Source: Hermetia illucens (lineage: Eukaryota > Arthropoda > Insecta > Diptera > Stratiomyidae). Taken from it: a DNA stretch of 64,000 nt. Each line of letters begins with the position of its first letter. Position 1 is the first letter of the stretch. Made by a program: the position numbers and the translations under genes. Under the pieces are notes generated by a model that was not told the origin of the DNA, searched no databases, and was given only the letters and a program-made list of their open reading frames with translations. Shown one piece after another: positions 27,101 through 37,600 of this stretch. The stretch lies in contig NC_051850.1 of NCBI RefSeq assembly GCF_905115235.1, positions 112,347,982-112,411,981 of the forward strand, in the 5' to 3' direction.

Positions 27101-29598
27101 AACCCAACATGTTCGGAATGTAATCAGGTGACATGCACTTTCCATTTTTTTTCTATTTACTCTCTTTTTTAGTGCATTTAGTGCATACTCTATGATAATA
27201 GGGCTGCATGTAGTAGGGTCGCGTTAAGCCCCCTTGATGGGGCGACGATTCGGGCTTACACTACCTATATTTATTAACGCTTTCACGTTCAGTGCTCTAG
27301 TGTTATATGCCTTGCTTACGTACCTAACGTCTGAATTTGCGAGTGCAGACTCGGAATATATGGTTTGGATTCCAACTTCAATTTCTATAGGTGTATACTT
27401 TCTCTACTTGGTGGTAAGTGCTACGTCTAGCTTAAGTTCTGTGAAAATCATTCAACCAGGACATAATTTCATAAACTCGACCAGTAGCTTCCTCCAAACT
27501 ACAATTTCTAATTTTTCAACTTACCCCTATGCTTTGTACTGATGAAGGGGGTAAGTTGCTCCCGTAATATATATCTACATTGAAAAACAGAAATTGTAGT
27601 TTGGAGGAAGCTACTGGTCTGTTACTTTCGCCAAGCCCTGTTAACGAATTGTCTGTTTAGCTTACGCAGAATTTCAGGGTATATGTGAGATTGAGACGAA
27701 ATTTGGTAGAAAAGTTGAAATTATAAGCCTATGTATGAACGCAAGGACTCTTACTAGTTGCACCCTATTCGACTGAGGTCATATGTTGGTGATATACTGT
27801 TATAAAGTTATTTTCCTACTATATTTTAATTATAATGTATAATGTTTTTTTTTCATAGGAAAACGACCCAAAAATGTTTGTCAATATGGTTCTATATATA
27901 TCAGCTGCAGGCTATGAGCTAGTGATTTATTGCTTCGATGGACAAAATATTACATCAGAGGTAGGACTGATGCAAAATTTTCAATAAACAGAGTAGTTAA
28001 TCCATACTATGTTAAGTGTGTCACGTTCATATATAAATCCTAACCAACATACATGAACATCTCAATGATTTTGTAGCGTTTCGTAGCCTCTAGTAAAAAA
28101 AGGAGTAAGCACTTTTAATGATCACATTTTTGATTGAATAGACTGTAATATTTTTGAAGGAGGAACTACTTTCAGTCTAATTTCGTTAATAATGTAGTGT
28201 ACAAACTTGCTGGCTGCAAGAGAAGTTTAGACAGAGATGAAGGAAATAATCGAATTCGCCACAGGTAAAGGCTATTAAGATGATTGGAAAGGTCGAAGTA
28301 CCATCCAGAGTTAACTTTTGCCAACAAATAGGAATCTCTGAGATTTTAAACCAAAGTAATGTTATTTGGGGTGGACGCATCGAGCTCCCGCCTTTAATGC
28401 CAGGAAGGGGTGAATCAAATAACAGAGTTGATTTGTGTGGTATTAGAGACTCCTGAAAACCTGAATTACCACAGATTGAGCTTCCCTTTGACGCCTTTTC
28501 GAGACTGATGATCTACCACTCATTAAACAGTACCTTAGTCTGCTTCGAGGGGGAAATGAACAAGCACATCCTAGACTAAAAAAACTAGCAAGAGATCGGA
28601 TAAATCCAGTGGGTCAAAATTGTCTTTTCGAGTGTCTTTCCATCTTTTTCTGTTAAGCGTTGATGAAAGTGAGAATGTTTCATTTTCTATTCCGTAGCAT
28701 TTATAGTTAATTGTAAAACAGATCTTTTGAGGAAGAATGAAAAAAAATAGATGGACAATTCTTCATACAATAGCCTCGAAATTGAGATCGCCATGAAAAA
28801 TTGTTTCATTTTGTCTAGTACACAATTGAGTTTTTAGTCATAGAGGCCGACAGCGACAGAGAAAAATAAATTTTCAGGCCAACAAGTCGATAAAACTGGA
28901 GGCTGGATGCTCAAGTATGAAAGGATAAATGCTTAGGTATGAAAGGCTATTTGATAGATTACAGCGAAAATTCTAGTGCAAGAGATTTGGCAGTCCGGAA
29001 TTGGTTGGTACTGTTTGGTTCTTCAGATCGACACCTCGCCTCGACTAGGACTGCAAAGCATCTAAAGTATCTCAAGCTCAACGAAGCCGAGCTCTTATGT
29101 TCGCCCAAGGTCATAAAAGGCATCAATATCTTAGTAATGAGGACAGAGTGGGAAAATTGATTTAGTTAGATGTATTTAGAGAATAGAAAATAGTAAATAA
29201 GATAATGAATTTTGCAGTGAATAATGTGACCTAATTGTGACATGATATTAAATAAGTAACACGCTATATGTTTTAATATGTAGAACCTTACTAATGAAAC
29301 GTGATTATGAATAATTTGTTCTATTCCTTTGATCTAGACCGAAAATATATGCGATGCATGGTATTCTAGTAATTGGTATGACGAATCGAGAGAGTTTAAA
29401 TCAATCATTTACATGATGATGATGAGGACTAGGAAGCCTTACCATATTTCCGCTTTAGGTTTCACGACTATGTCACGGCCTACTTTTTTGGGGGTAAATA
29501 TAAGCCGAATAGTATTTGATAATTTAATCGTATTTAACTTTTTCTAGATTGCAAAAACTAGTGGATCATACTTCATGCTTCTAAGGAATGTTGCCTGA
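18151..29598 (+). CDS. Odorant receptor (7tm_6 family), tandem copy 2, 10 exons, 413 aa
   Basis: Paralogue of the receptor at 525-10669, in the same orientation. Exons: 18151-18278, 24342-24438, 24495-24633, 24701-24892, 25036-25140, 25194-25359, 25425-25530, 27859-27960, 29338-29493, 29548-29598. Every exon has exactly the length of its counterpart (128, 97, 139, 192, 105, 166, 106, 102, 156, 51 nt) and the same phase. By eye about four residues in five are shared. A TGA lies directly upstream in frame (18145-18147), fixing the ATG. Seven hydrophobic segments and the conserved OR C-terminus are present (ALGFTTMSRPTFLG, then IAKTSGSYFMLLRNVA). No stops or lost splice sites were found. Introns 1, 7 and 8 (6.1, 2.3 and 1.4 kb) differ completely from those of copy 1, while the other introns stay under 150 bp. 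It is likely functional, with changed ligand tuning possible but not visible. Confidence 0.9.
19330..19960 (-). mobile_element. Decayed LINE reverse transcriptase remnant
   Basis: On the - strand, pieces read like a LINE RT: a linker (HWMDILRRYIKQ, compare LKRWxEYF), then PVSPNDVDEEIKRMIP (compare the block before the first RT motif), then LQKTFDNFPRELV (compare DLEKAFDRVPREVL). Frames shift and stops abound. It lies in intron 1 of receptor 2. Confidence 0.5.
19961..21694. other. Intron 1 of receptor 2, unexplained AT-rich stretch
   Basis: A frame of 153 codons on the - strand (20907-21368) is open but low in complexity and without family resemblance. I recognise no repeat shared with the rest of the window. 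Confidence 0.4.
21695..22255 (+). repeat. HINE/DINE-1-like element, diverged copy
   Basis: The 5' end CAAGTCGAGTTACCGGAAGC and subterminal TATAAAGCTCTTGTGTTC match the start of the copy at 49800, including later AT-rich parts with TACATA runs. From about 22080 it holds the family middle part (GAAACGGGGTGTATTTTGAG). The microsatellite and 3' hairpin are missing. Confidence 0.6.
23438..23550 (+). repeat. Degenerate tandem repeat, unit about 21 bp
   Basis: Four to five imperfect copies of a unit close to AAATGTTAATTTGATTTGG. A single related unit lies near 22805-22840. It is in intron 1 of receptor 2. Confidence 0.6.
23770..23985 (-). repeat. HINE/DINE-1-like fragment, middle part
   Basis: The reverse complement contains AGTATTTTGAGGCCTAGAT, the TTATTATTAACTTTATTT part and the stretch before it, as in 25841-26629. 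No ends are preserved. Confidence 0.6.
25841..26629 (-). repeat. HINE/DINE-1-like element, near full length (789 bp)
   Basis: On the - strand it starts ACAAGTCGGGAAATCGGAAG (ending at 26629), passes the family middle, reaches (GACA)n near 25885-25905 and closes with a hairpin: AAGGTTTTGTTTTGC pairs with AACATAACCTT (25844-25870). This order, subterminal motif, core, GTCT microsatellite and terminal hairpin, is that of DINE-1/HINE elements. It lies in intron 7 of receptor 2. Confidence 0.75.
26630..27189. other. GC-richer unexplained island in intron 7 of receptor 2
   Basis: About 500 bp clearly less AT-rich than the neighbouring introns, with an 88-codon frame on the - strand (26868-27134). 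It has the look of transposon-derived coding DNA, but I cannot assign a family. Confidence 0.35.
27190..27413 (+). pseudogene. Possible orphan exon of a membrane transporter (MFS-like)
   Basis: The frame from 27234 reads MGRRFGLTLPIFINAFTFSA, an acidic loop and a second membrane span (TSISIGVYFLYLV), then meets a good donor, GTAAGT, at 27414. A GRR turn followed by a span resembles sugar-porter MFS proteins, but the match is short. It sits inside an odorant receptor intron with no partner exon visible, so it is either a stray gene fragment or chance. Confidence 0.25.
27480..27618. repeat. Inverted repeat with perfect 30-bp arms
   Basis: Arms 27480-27509 and 27589-27618 are exact reverse complements (ACCAGTAGCTTCCTCCAAAC...). 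Between them CTTACCCC and GGGGTAAG also pair, so the RNA could form a long interrupted hairpin. It may be the core of a small foldback element; no target duplication was recognised. Confidence 0.8.
27961..29337. other. Intron 8 of receptor 2, mostly unrecognised
   Basis: The matching intron of receptor 1 is 113 bp, so more than 1.2 kb was gained here. Only a HINE-like 5' end near 28886-28930 (CAAGTCGATAAAACTGGAGGC) is recognisable. Confidence 0.4.
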
Positions 29599-29678
29599 GC
29601 GAAGTAAGGGTCGTTTAAATAGTGCATACTTGTATTTCGTTTTTGGGATTTATCTGTGTGCACAAATGCACCACGCTA

Positions 29679-29684
29679 AATAAA
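29679..29684 (+). promoter_or_regulatory. Candidate polyadenylation signal of receptor 2
   Basis: AATAAA 80 bp after the stop codon of the second odorant receptor. Confidence 0.5.
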
Positions 29685-30164
29685 ATGCTATATACTCACA
29701 ATCTCATTAAAAGCCACCTCAATAATGGCAATGAAATGTTTCGAATGTTTTAATTTTTATAAGTTTTTATAATTGCGAAACGCGACAGAGCTATTCATGA
29801 TATGGTATTGAACATAGATATAGATGGAGAAGAAGGTTCACAATCAACAGCAACATTGAGACCCACTTCAAAAAGTTTTAACGAAGACCTATTTGATACC
29901 CAATAACATCCTATCTGCGCGGAATCAACGTCATCATTTTTATATATTATCTTGAAAAAAGGAACAAACATTTCAAGATAATAATACGCATATACCTTTG
30001 ATAGTAGTGACAAACACGATCCAGATGAACCGGGTTAGAGGCTAAAAAACGGATGATGTCCGTTACATCGTATATATTAGTGGAATATAATGGACAAAAT
30101 ACCATTCGTGTTGATCACGGTAAACTGAAAGGGTAGAACTATCCCTAAAATAATAAGAAATGGC

Positions 30165-30300
30165 GAAATTACCCGTCCAGGTTTTCCTAAATTATCAGCT
30201 CCATATATAACCAAACGGTCGTGATATTGGTCATAAATTTCGTCGTTATGTAGACTACGGAATCCCACACATTCCCGAACTAAACTAGCTCAGAGACGTG
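30165..30300 (-). mobile_element. LINE family A fragment (C-terminal RT region)
   Basis: The - strand reads [20 protein letters not shown], matching [20 protein letters not shown] of the LINE at 50200-51391. It is followed directly by a + strand fragment of the same family. Confidence 0.75.
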
Positions 30301-30497
30301 CAACTGGTTGTCGACGCAACACTTCATTCTGCATGCATTCTTTGCGGGCGGACCTTTCTTCCAATTTCGTTATTTTTTGGGATAACTTTGCTCTTTTAGT
30401 TGACTTTGGTCAATTCATATGGTCTTTGTTTACGTCGCAATCTCATGAGTCATTAGAAATCCGTTGAAGTAATGATGACGTTATGTTTTCCACTACG

Positions 30498-31345
30498 CGT
30501 GCAGCGACCTACCACGAATTTTGTCGAGTGGAGAAGCGACATCACAAACAGAAAAAGTAAGCATAGGCGAACCAAAAAGTCTGTGAACTTGAAAATTACA
30601 GGGGCAACCGCACCAGGTGCATAAATTCAAAATCATTATCTATCCCATACATAAAACGGGGATATTACGCAGTGTAGCAATTATAAAGGTATTACGTTCC
30701 TAAGTACCATCTATAATATATTCTTTACTATCTTGCTAAGCGGGATAGCCCCATCCGTTCTGAACATCATCAGCATATACAAGAGATGCTTCATTCCAGG
30801 CGAATCAGCAACAGATTAGATATCTCTGTGCGGGAAACGATGAAAAAACTATTGATATATGGCGTCGACTTCAAAGCCGCCTATGATAGCATAGCCAGGG
30901 TCAAAACTGTAACTGAGAGAATTCGGTATTCCGACCAAATTGATAAGACTGATTGAGCTGGCCCTGACCAATGTGCAAGGCCAGATAAAAGCATCAGGAT
31001 CAGTCGAGACTATTCGACATCAACAACGGTCTAAGGCAAGGAGATACTATATTGTGGATCCTTTTTAACTTGCCCCTGGGAAAAGTGATGGTAATGCGAG
31101 AGGTACCATTCTTTTTAAGTTCACTCAACTACTGGCATATATTGAAGATGTTGACATCGTGGGGAAAACGACCATATAACATGGTGACAATATCAGCCCA
31201 AAAAAAAAAACAAAGAACCAGCAGCATCAAATAGCACTGGTCAAATGAATACAACAAAGATAAGACACTACAACTTTGAGACCCTTGATAATTTCTCCTA
31301 TCTAGGTTCGAAAATCACAACCAATTACAACTACGACGATGTAGC
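30498..31345 (+). mobile_element. LINE family A fragment (linker and RT), internally deleted
   Basis: Begins in the linker (TYHEFCRVEKRHHKQKK), passes CATACATAAAACGGGGATAT (an unoccupied copy of the site filled by a HINE at 34417), then jumps to RT blocks [11 protein letters not shown] and [13 protein letters not shown], and ends near [13 protein letters not shown]. Stops and frameshifts make it inactive. It lies between receptor 2 and IARS2. Confidence 0.8.
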
Positions 31346-31485
31346 ATCGCTACAAGATATCTTCAAGGAGATGTTTTGATCTCACTTACTGACTGTCGTT
31401 CTCTACGAGCACATCTTCGATTGTTTTGATGAAAACATAATTTATGATATATATCAATTCTCGTAATTATTATCCTCGTTGTGTT

Positions 31486-31491
31486 TTTATT
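31486..31491 (-). promoter_or_regulatory. Candidate polyadenylation signal of IARS2
   Basis: AATAAA on the - strand, about 115 bp beyond the IARS2 stop codon. Confidence 0.5.
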
Positions 31492-31606
31492 GTAATTTAA
31501 ATACAAATCTTACTTTAAATTCAATTAAATACGGAAGAGTGTTTTATAAATAAGATTCATTAAAACAATTCTAACAGTAATAAACTTTGAAAAAACAATA
31601 TTCAAA

Positions 31607-34600
31607 TTAATTGAATCCATTCTCGCGCAAAACTGTATCACATCTCGTGCAAACACTTTGTTCTTCTTGAATTGGGTAGCGCCTACAGCGTGGACAAATG
31701 CTATATTTGATAGTATCACAGGTCAAATCATAGCTCTCGACGTCAGCAGGTACTAGCGTTAAACTGGATACCTGGAGCAATTCACATAATTCTGTCGAAT
31801 TTGATTTTTCTTCCAAAATTGGGTGCAAATGCTAAATGATAATATATAACAATGGTAACATCCCCAATTACATAAAATATCTTACCTTTAATAAGTTTAA
31901 TTTGTTCATATCACATTTAACTTTAACGTCTAATGTCCACGTGTTCACGTCCTTTACCTTTTGATTAAAAAGTTGCTTTAATTCTAAGGCTGCATTTATG
32001 ACTTTTTCGGCGAACGGATCTTGCCAGATGCCAGTTGTTCGGATTTTGGATTTATAGAACGGATGTTTATCTTAAAAGAGAAAATATAGCTACTTTTCAG
32101 CGGTTATATAATTGAGTGTTGTGAATTAAATATATGCATATATACAAAAATATAATGGTGTGTAAGCGGAATCGTAGCAATCAATAATACAAGAATTGAT
32201 ATTTTACCCCAACTATGTTACTATGTGCTTTCATTTTCATGTTATGGAACATCACTGATCAATGATGTACATACAAGTATATGATTGTGATATGGTTTGC
32301 AATTTTTTATGCATATCTACCTGCAAATTCTACCGCTGGTAAGTATTGTATTTTGTCTACCAACCGCTTATAGATTTCATCGTTACAGAGGCTGCGGTAT
32401 CGTCCATCCTCATGTATGAGGATTCTTCTCTCGAACGCGAGAGGGTTCGTAATTTTTCTTGCTAAGAGCCCAGGTCTCCGAGGAATACATAAGGACTGGC
32501 AAGATCATTGTTTCGTACAGTAACAGTTTTGATCCTATGATGAGATGTTTCGAGCGAAGAATATCTTACAGATGGTACTCAGCAACGCGATATCTCTATA
32601 ATTGCTGCATTGCGTGATATCCCCCTTTTAATCTATGTGACAGATAATGTATGGTGGTCTGAGGGTAGTACAGGTGCCAGGGCAAAACCTGGATTGGCAC
32701 TCATGATGGAGCATAAAACCTGGGAAACGCCTGCTGAACCAACACCAACAGGTCTACTATCAAACCCTATCTCCACCTGCACGTGGTGATCGCTGGGACC
32801 TCTTTTTTAACGAAAAGCTGCAGACGGAGAAGAATGAAGGCGAGTCTCCCGCGCCTAAAAATGGGACAACTTCTACCAACTGGTCCTTCAGGTTGGGGGT
32901 TGAATGGAATTGACAACCCTACACGGAAAGCAACTTGTTACGAAGCCACAAAAGGAGTCTCGAACTGGACTGACAACGACGAATCCGGCAACGAAAACGG
33001 AATAACGATTTGCACATTTTCTCATAGAACGTGCGCTCCTTGTACAGAGAAGCTGCCAAGCAGCTAGCCGATATCCTGTCCCAATTTAGGGCTGAAGTAA
33101 TAGCGTTGCAGAAGATGCGTTGGGCAGGGACAGGTTTCCTGGGAGAGAGCCACTGGACCATATGTTATAGTGGCCATTCAGTAATTCGTGTGGTGGGAGT
33201 AGATTTCTTAGTTAGCAAAAAAATTAAACTTGCTGTTGTCGCCTTTGAAAACGTAAGTGAAAGACTACGAACTCTGCGCTTGCAAGGCAATTGTAGAAAT
33301 ATAAGGCTCATTAACGTTCACTCCCCTACGGAGGAGATTGCATAGTCGGAGAAGCATACCTTCTACGAGGCAGTAGAACGAACCCTCGAAGCCTGTTCCA
33401 GGCATGATATCAAAATCAAACTTGGGGATTTTAACAGCCAAGTAAGAACGGCGCCCGTATTCAGGCGATACACCAGTTCCCATAGCTTACATAAGAATAC
33501 CAATGATAACGGACTGCGGATTATTCAGTTAGCAGTATTACACGAAATGATTGTTGGAAGTACCTGGTTTGCGCGGAAAGCGGTCCACAAACATTCAAGG
33601 GCCTCTCCAGGTGGGACCACTTTCAACCAAATTGACCACGTGTTGATTGAACGCCGCCACCTCTCAGCCTTGATGAATGTTAGAACATATAGAGGGTCAA
33701 TATAAACTCGGATCACTATCTCGTTGACATGGTGCTCTGGGCTCGAATAACAACACCACCTAGAATACGTTCTGATAATCAGTTTGGAGTTAACACTGAA
33801 GCCATCCACAACCAAGTTCTCCGTAACCGTAGCCGCAATAACCGCAGTCTACAGAGATTCAAGGGAGGAAGCATTAACAAATGATCTTCATAATCATCTG
33901 AAGAACGTTATCATAAATACGGCCACAAGCATACTTGGCGCGAAGCGACTTCATAGCCGGAAAAAGGAAACCTGGGAGAACCAACAGGTCTGTAAACTCG
34001 AAAAGTAAAGGGAGCAACCGCACCAGGTGCAGAAGTTTTACTAACAAGTCAGCAGGAGCCTTATACACCTCGATACTCATCCTGCCGAGACAAAAAGGGA
34101 AATCTGATTTCCGACAAAATGAACATCTTGAAGCGATGGGTTGAATATTTTGATGAACTGCTCAACAACCAGAACATCGGCGAATTGGAGGTCGCGCCAA
34201 CTGAAGACGACGGATAAATGCTGCCACCATCAAGCATGGAAGAAACAGTCCGTGCAATTTATCGGCTTAAAAATCATAAGTTGCCAGGAGCCGATAGAAT
34301 TACAGCCGAAGTGGTTAAATATGGAGGCGACCAATTACACTAAGCGGTTCATCAACTTATGCCCAAGGGGTGGGGTAGTGAATCAATGGCAAAGAGGCGT
34401 TACTATCACATACATAACAAGTCGGGAAACCGGAAGCTAGACGCTTCAGGTATGAAAGGTTTTGTGTATTTCTTTTATAAAGAGATTTGAGTGTGCATTT
34501 GTCCCATTAGTATGTAGCACGTAATATATGCATAAATTATGTGAAAATATCTAGTTGACATTCATAGTCTTGAATTTGCAGAGAACCGACAGCTTTGGCC

Positions 34601-37600
34601 TAGTATAACTTTGTTATTAATAGTGCGATTTTCACCAAATTTGGCAGGATCATGCTCTACGCTGTACCCTACATTGACGCATTCGTGATTTGAAGCGATT
34701 TAAGCGGAGTTTTTTCACATTTTTTCGTTTGGGTAGATTCTGAGAATGGATTCGTTAAAAAAATGATCACTTTCGACCCCCGCACTCCCCACCTTTCCAA
34801 CAAATGTCAAAACTAAGACCTGCTTCGAAAAATACTAACCGAGACCTTTAATTTGACATCCCACATGACTATATTTGATGAAAAAAATATACACCCTCCT
34901 TTTGCATGCACGGGGGCTCCCAAACATGGGACCTCCTCCCCACCTAAATTCGACGTAAAAGAATGTAACTGACTATATGCAGTTCCCACCTTTCTACCAA
35001 ATTTGATGTCAATCACCACAACCGTCTCCGAGAAAAATGCGTGTGACGGACAGACAGACAGTAAACCGATTTTAGTAAGGTTTTGTGTCTACAAAAAACC
35101 TTAAAAAGGGAAATATCACATAGTGCAGCAATTATAGAGGTATCACGTTGTTGAATACCATCTATAAGACATTCTTCGCTATCTTGCTAGGTCGGATAGC
35201 CCCATACCTCTGACCAATGTGCGAGGCCAGATAAAAGCAGTATGATCACTCTCGAGGCCATTCGACAGCAACAACGCTTTAAGATAAGGGGATGCCCTAT
35301 CATGAGTCCTCTTTAACCTAGCCCTGGAAAAGGTGATCCGCGATTGTCGAGATAAGTGCGAGAGGCACGATCCTCCCCAACTACTGGTCTATGCTGACGA
35401 TATCGGCGTCATGGGAGGAACGATCCGAGACGTAAAAACTGACTTCCAGATCGAGCAGGCGGCGCGAGATCTTGGGTCGCACACCAACGAAGGTAAGACA
35501 AAATATATGGTGGCAACGTCAGCACCAAAAACCAACGCTTGGTGTAGTTGGTCGCCTTCATATTTAACCAATTCGGCTGTCCCATGGAATGATCCTGACG
35601 ACTTATGGTTTTTAAGCCGATCCTGCTGACTTTTACCAACAACTTCCCCGCCTGGTGTGGTCCCTGTATTTCTCGAGTTCACAGACTTGTTGGTTCTCCC
35701 GGGCTTCCTTTTTCTGTTTGTGAAGCCGTTTCTCCACTCCACGGAGTTCGTGATAGGCCTCTGCCCGTGCTTGCGTTCTTTGACAATGCAGCATTGCCCG
35801 GTATGCAGTATTCTTCCGTTCGGTTGCTAGCTTATGTTCATCTTCGAACTAGCCGTTTCGACTTTTCTTGCGGCTGGGGCCAAGTATGTTTGGGGTCGTA
35901 TCAATGATAACGTTCTTTCCCGACTTGTTTTTTTTTTAAATTTTAATAGGTCATCTTTAGAGCCAAATGTTGTCTATAGGCCTTTCTCTTTTTCTAAAAA
36001 CATTCTCAAATCATTCAGCTGACATCCAGCTTAAAGGCTCTTCTAACGTAATTCGAAAACCAGTCGCCCGACCTACACCTCAAGCCCGCCTTTTCATTGA
36101 ATTCAAAATAATTGAATTCGACTTCATTGTAATATATTATCCTTCTGTACTCGGGTGGCATTCAATCTGCATACTTTTCCGCCCGTTCCAAATTCCGTTC
36201 CGCATTTTTCCAGCCTTTTGGTAGGCCTTGGAGCCCATAAGCTACCCTCCTACAGTCTTCGTGGAACCGTCATTCTCCTTCATTTTCTTTCAAAAAAACT
36301 CTTCTAATGTACTCCTCAGTTTGGAGCCGATCCCGTAAACACATTCTCTTTACCAAATGATCTTCACTAGCGGCGGTTTATCAGACTATTCTGGGCTTAC
36401 TTGCTCCCAAAAAATCCAGTAGCCCGACATGTATTTAAAAATCTGCTTCTTGTAGGCCTAGTATACGAATTTTCATCTTGTCACTTTCAGTCATCTTTAC
36501 TACAGCGTGGCACCGTCAAATTAGTTGCACAACTTAGGATGAACGTGATTTAATTCGAATTATAAGACTTCAATTTATGCTTAAAAAAACGTTATGCAGT
36601 TAGGCTAGCTGTTGATATTTCTATGCTCGCCATTGTATTATAAACTTATTCATCCTATATTTTTTTTTTAAATTTTGTAGTATTAAATTAGCACTTACCA
36701 TAATAACTCCAGCTTTCCTCGATGATAAAGGGTACAATTGGCCACAATGCTTTACTTAAGACATGATAGCAATCTTTCAATATATTTCGAGTGGCGGCTA
36801 TTTCCTTGGCGGTCCCACAATATAGACGATCTTTTATCGAATTCAAATATATAGAAGATATTTGATTGGCGATAAAGTTTTGTACAAGAATCGTTACGCG
36901 ATTGTATTCATAGCAATTGTAGAAACTTTGAACCTTTAACCATAATGGAACATAAATTAATCATATTCGCTTAATTGCAATAAAATGATAATTGCATACC
37001 TCCTTATCGAACTTGTAAAGTTCGTTTCTCATGTACTTATCTAAATAACTGGTGCAAGGCAAATCGCTAACATCGTCGCTTTTCTCACCAATAGAACCAT
37101 TGAGGTATTTTAAAGTTGCTCGAACTTTATTTAGTGTTTCTGCGCACGATTGCAGTAGAGTCTCACTTACTATTATTGATGAATGTTGCGTGCCATGTGA
37201 AGCGACCCACCATCTGAAACATATTAGTGTATGAGCTCAACATGAGTAGAGTTCAGGAAGCGAGGAAATACCTTAACACATCACTTCCATATTTGTTGAT
37301 TATTTCGCTAGGAAGTATTACATTGCCTAACGACTTTGACATTTTGTGTCCTTTTTCATCGACCGCGAAGCCATGGACAAAAATAGCCCTGGAAAAGAAA
37401 AACAAAGAATTTAAAAATTCGAAGGACATTAGTTATTTTAGAGCATTTAGAAAATATACAGAGATAAAAACTTCTGAGATACAATAACCAATCAAATCGA
37501 AACTTATGACGACTAATTAACACAAGTTGGTTTGCCGAGAATCTCAAGTAATATTCTAGCTATCTAGCCGAAGTCAATCATGCTTTTAAAGAAATAGAGA

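Noticed and set aside
26868-27134. 88-codon - strand frame considered as a transposon ORF
   Set aside because: Wording is protein-like, but I cannot match it to any RT, transposase or gag family.
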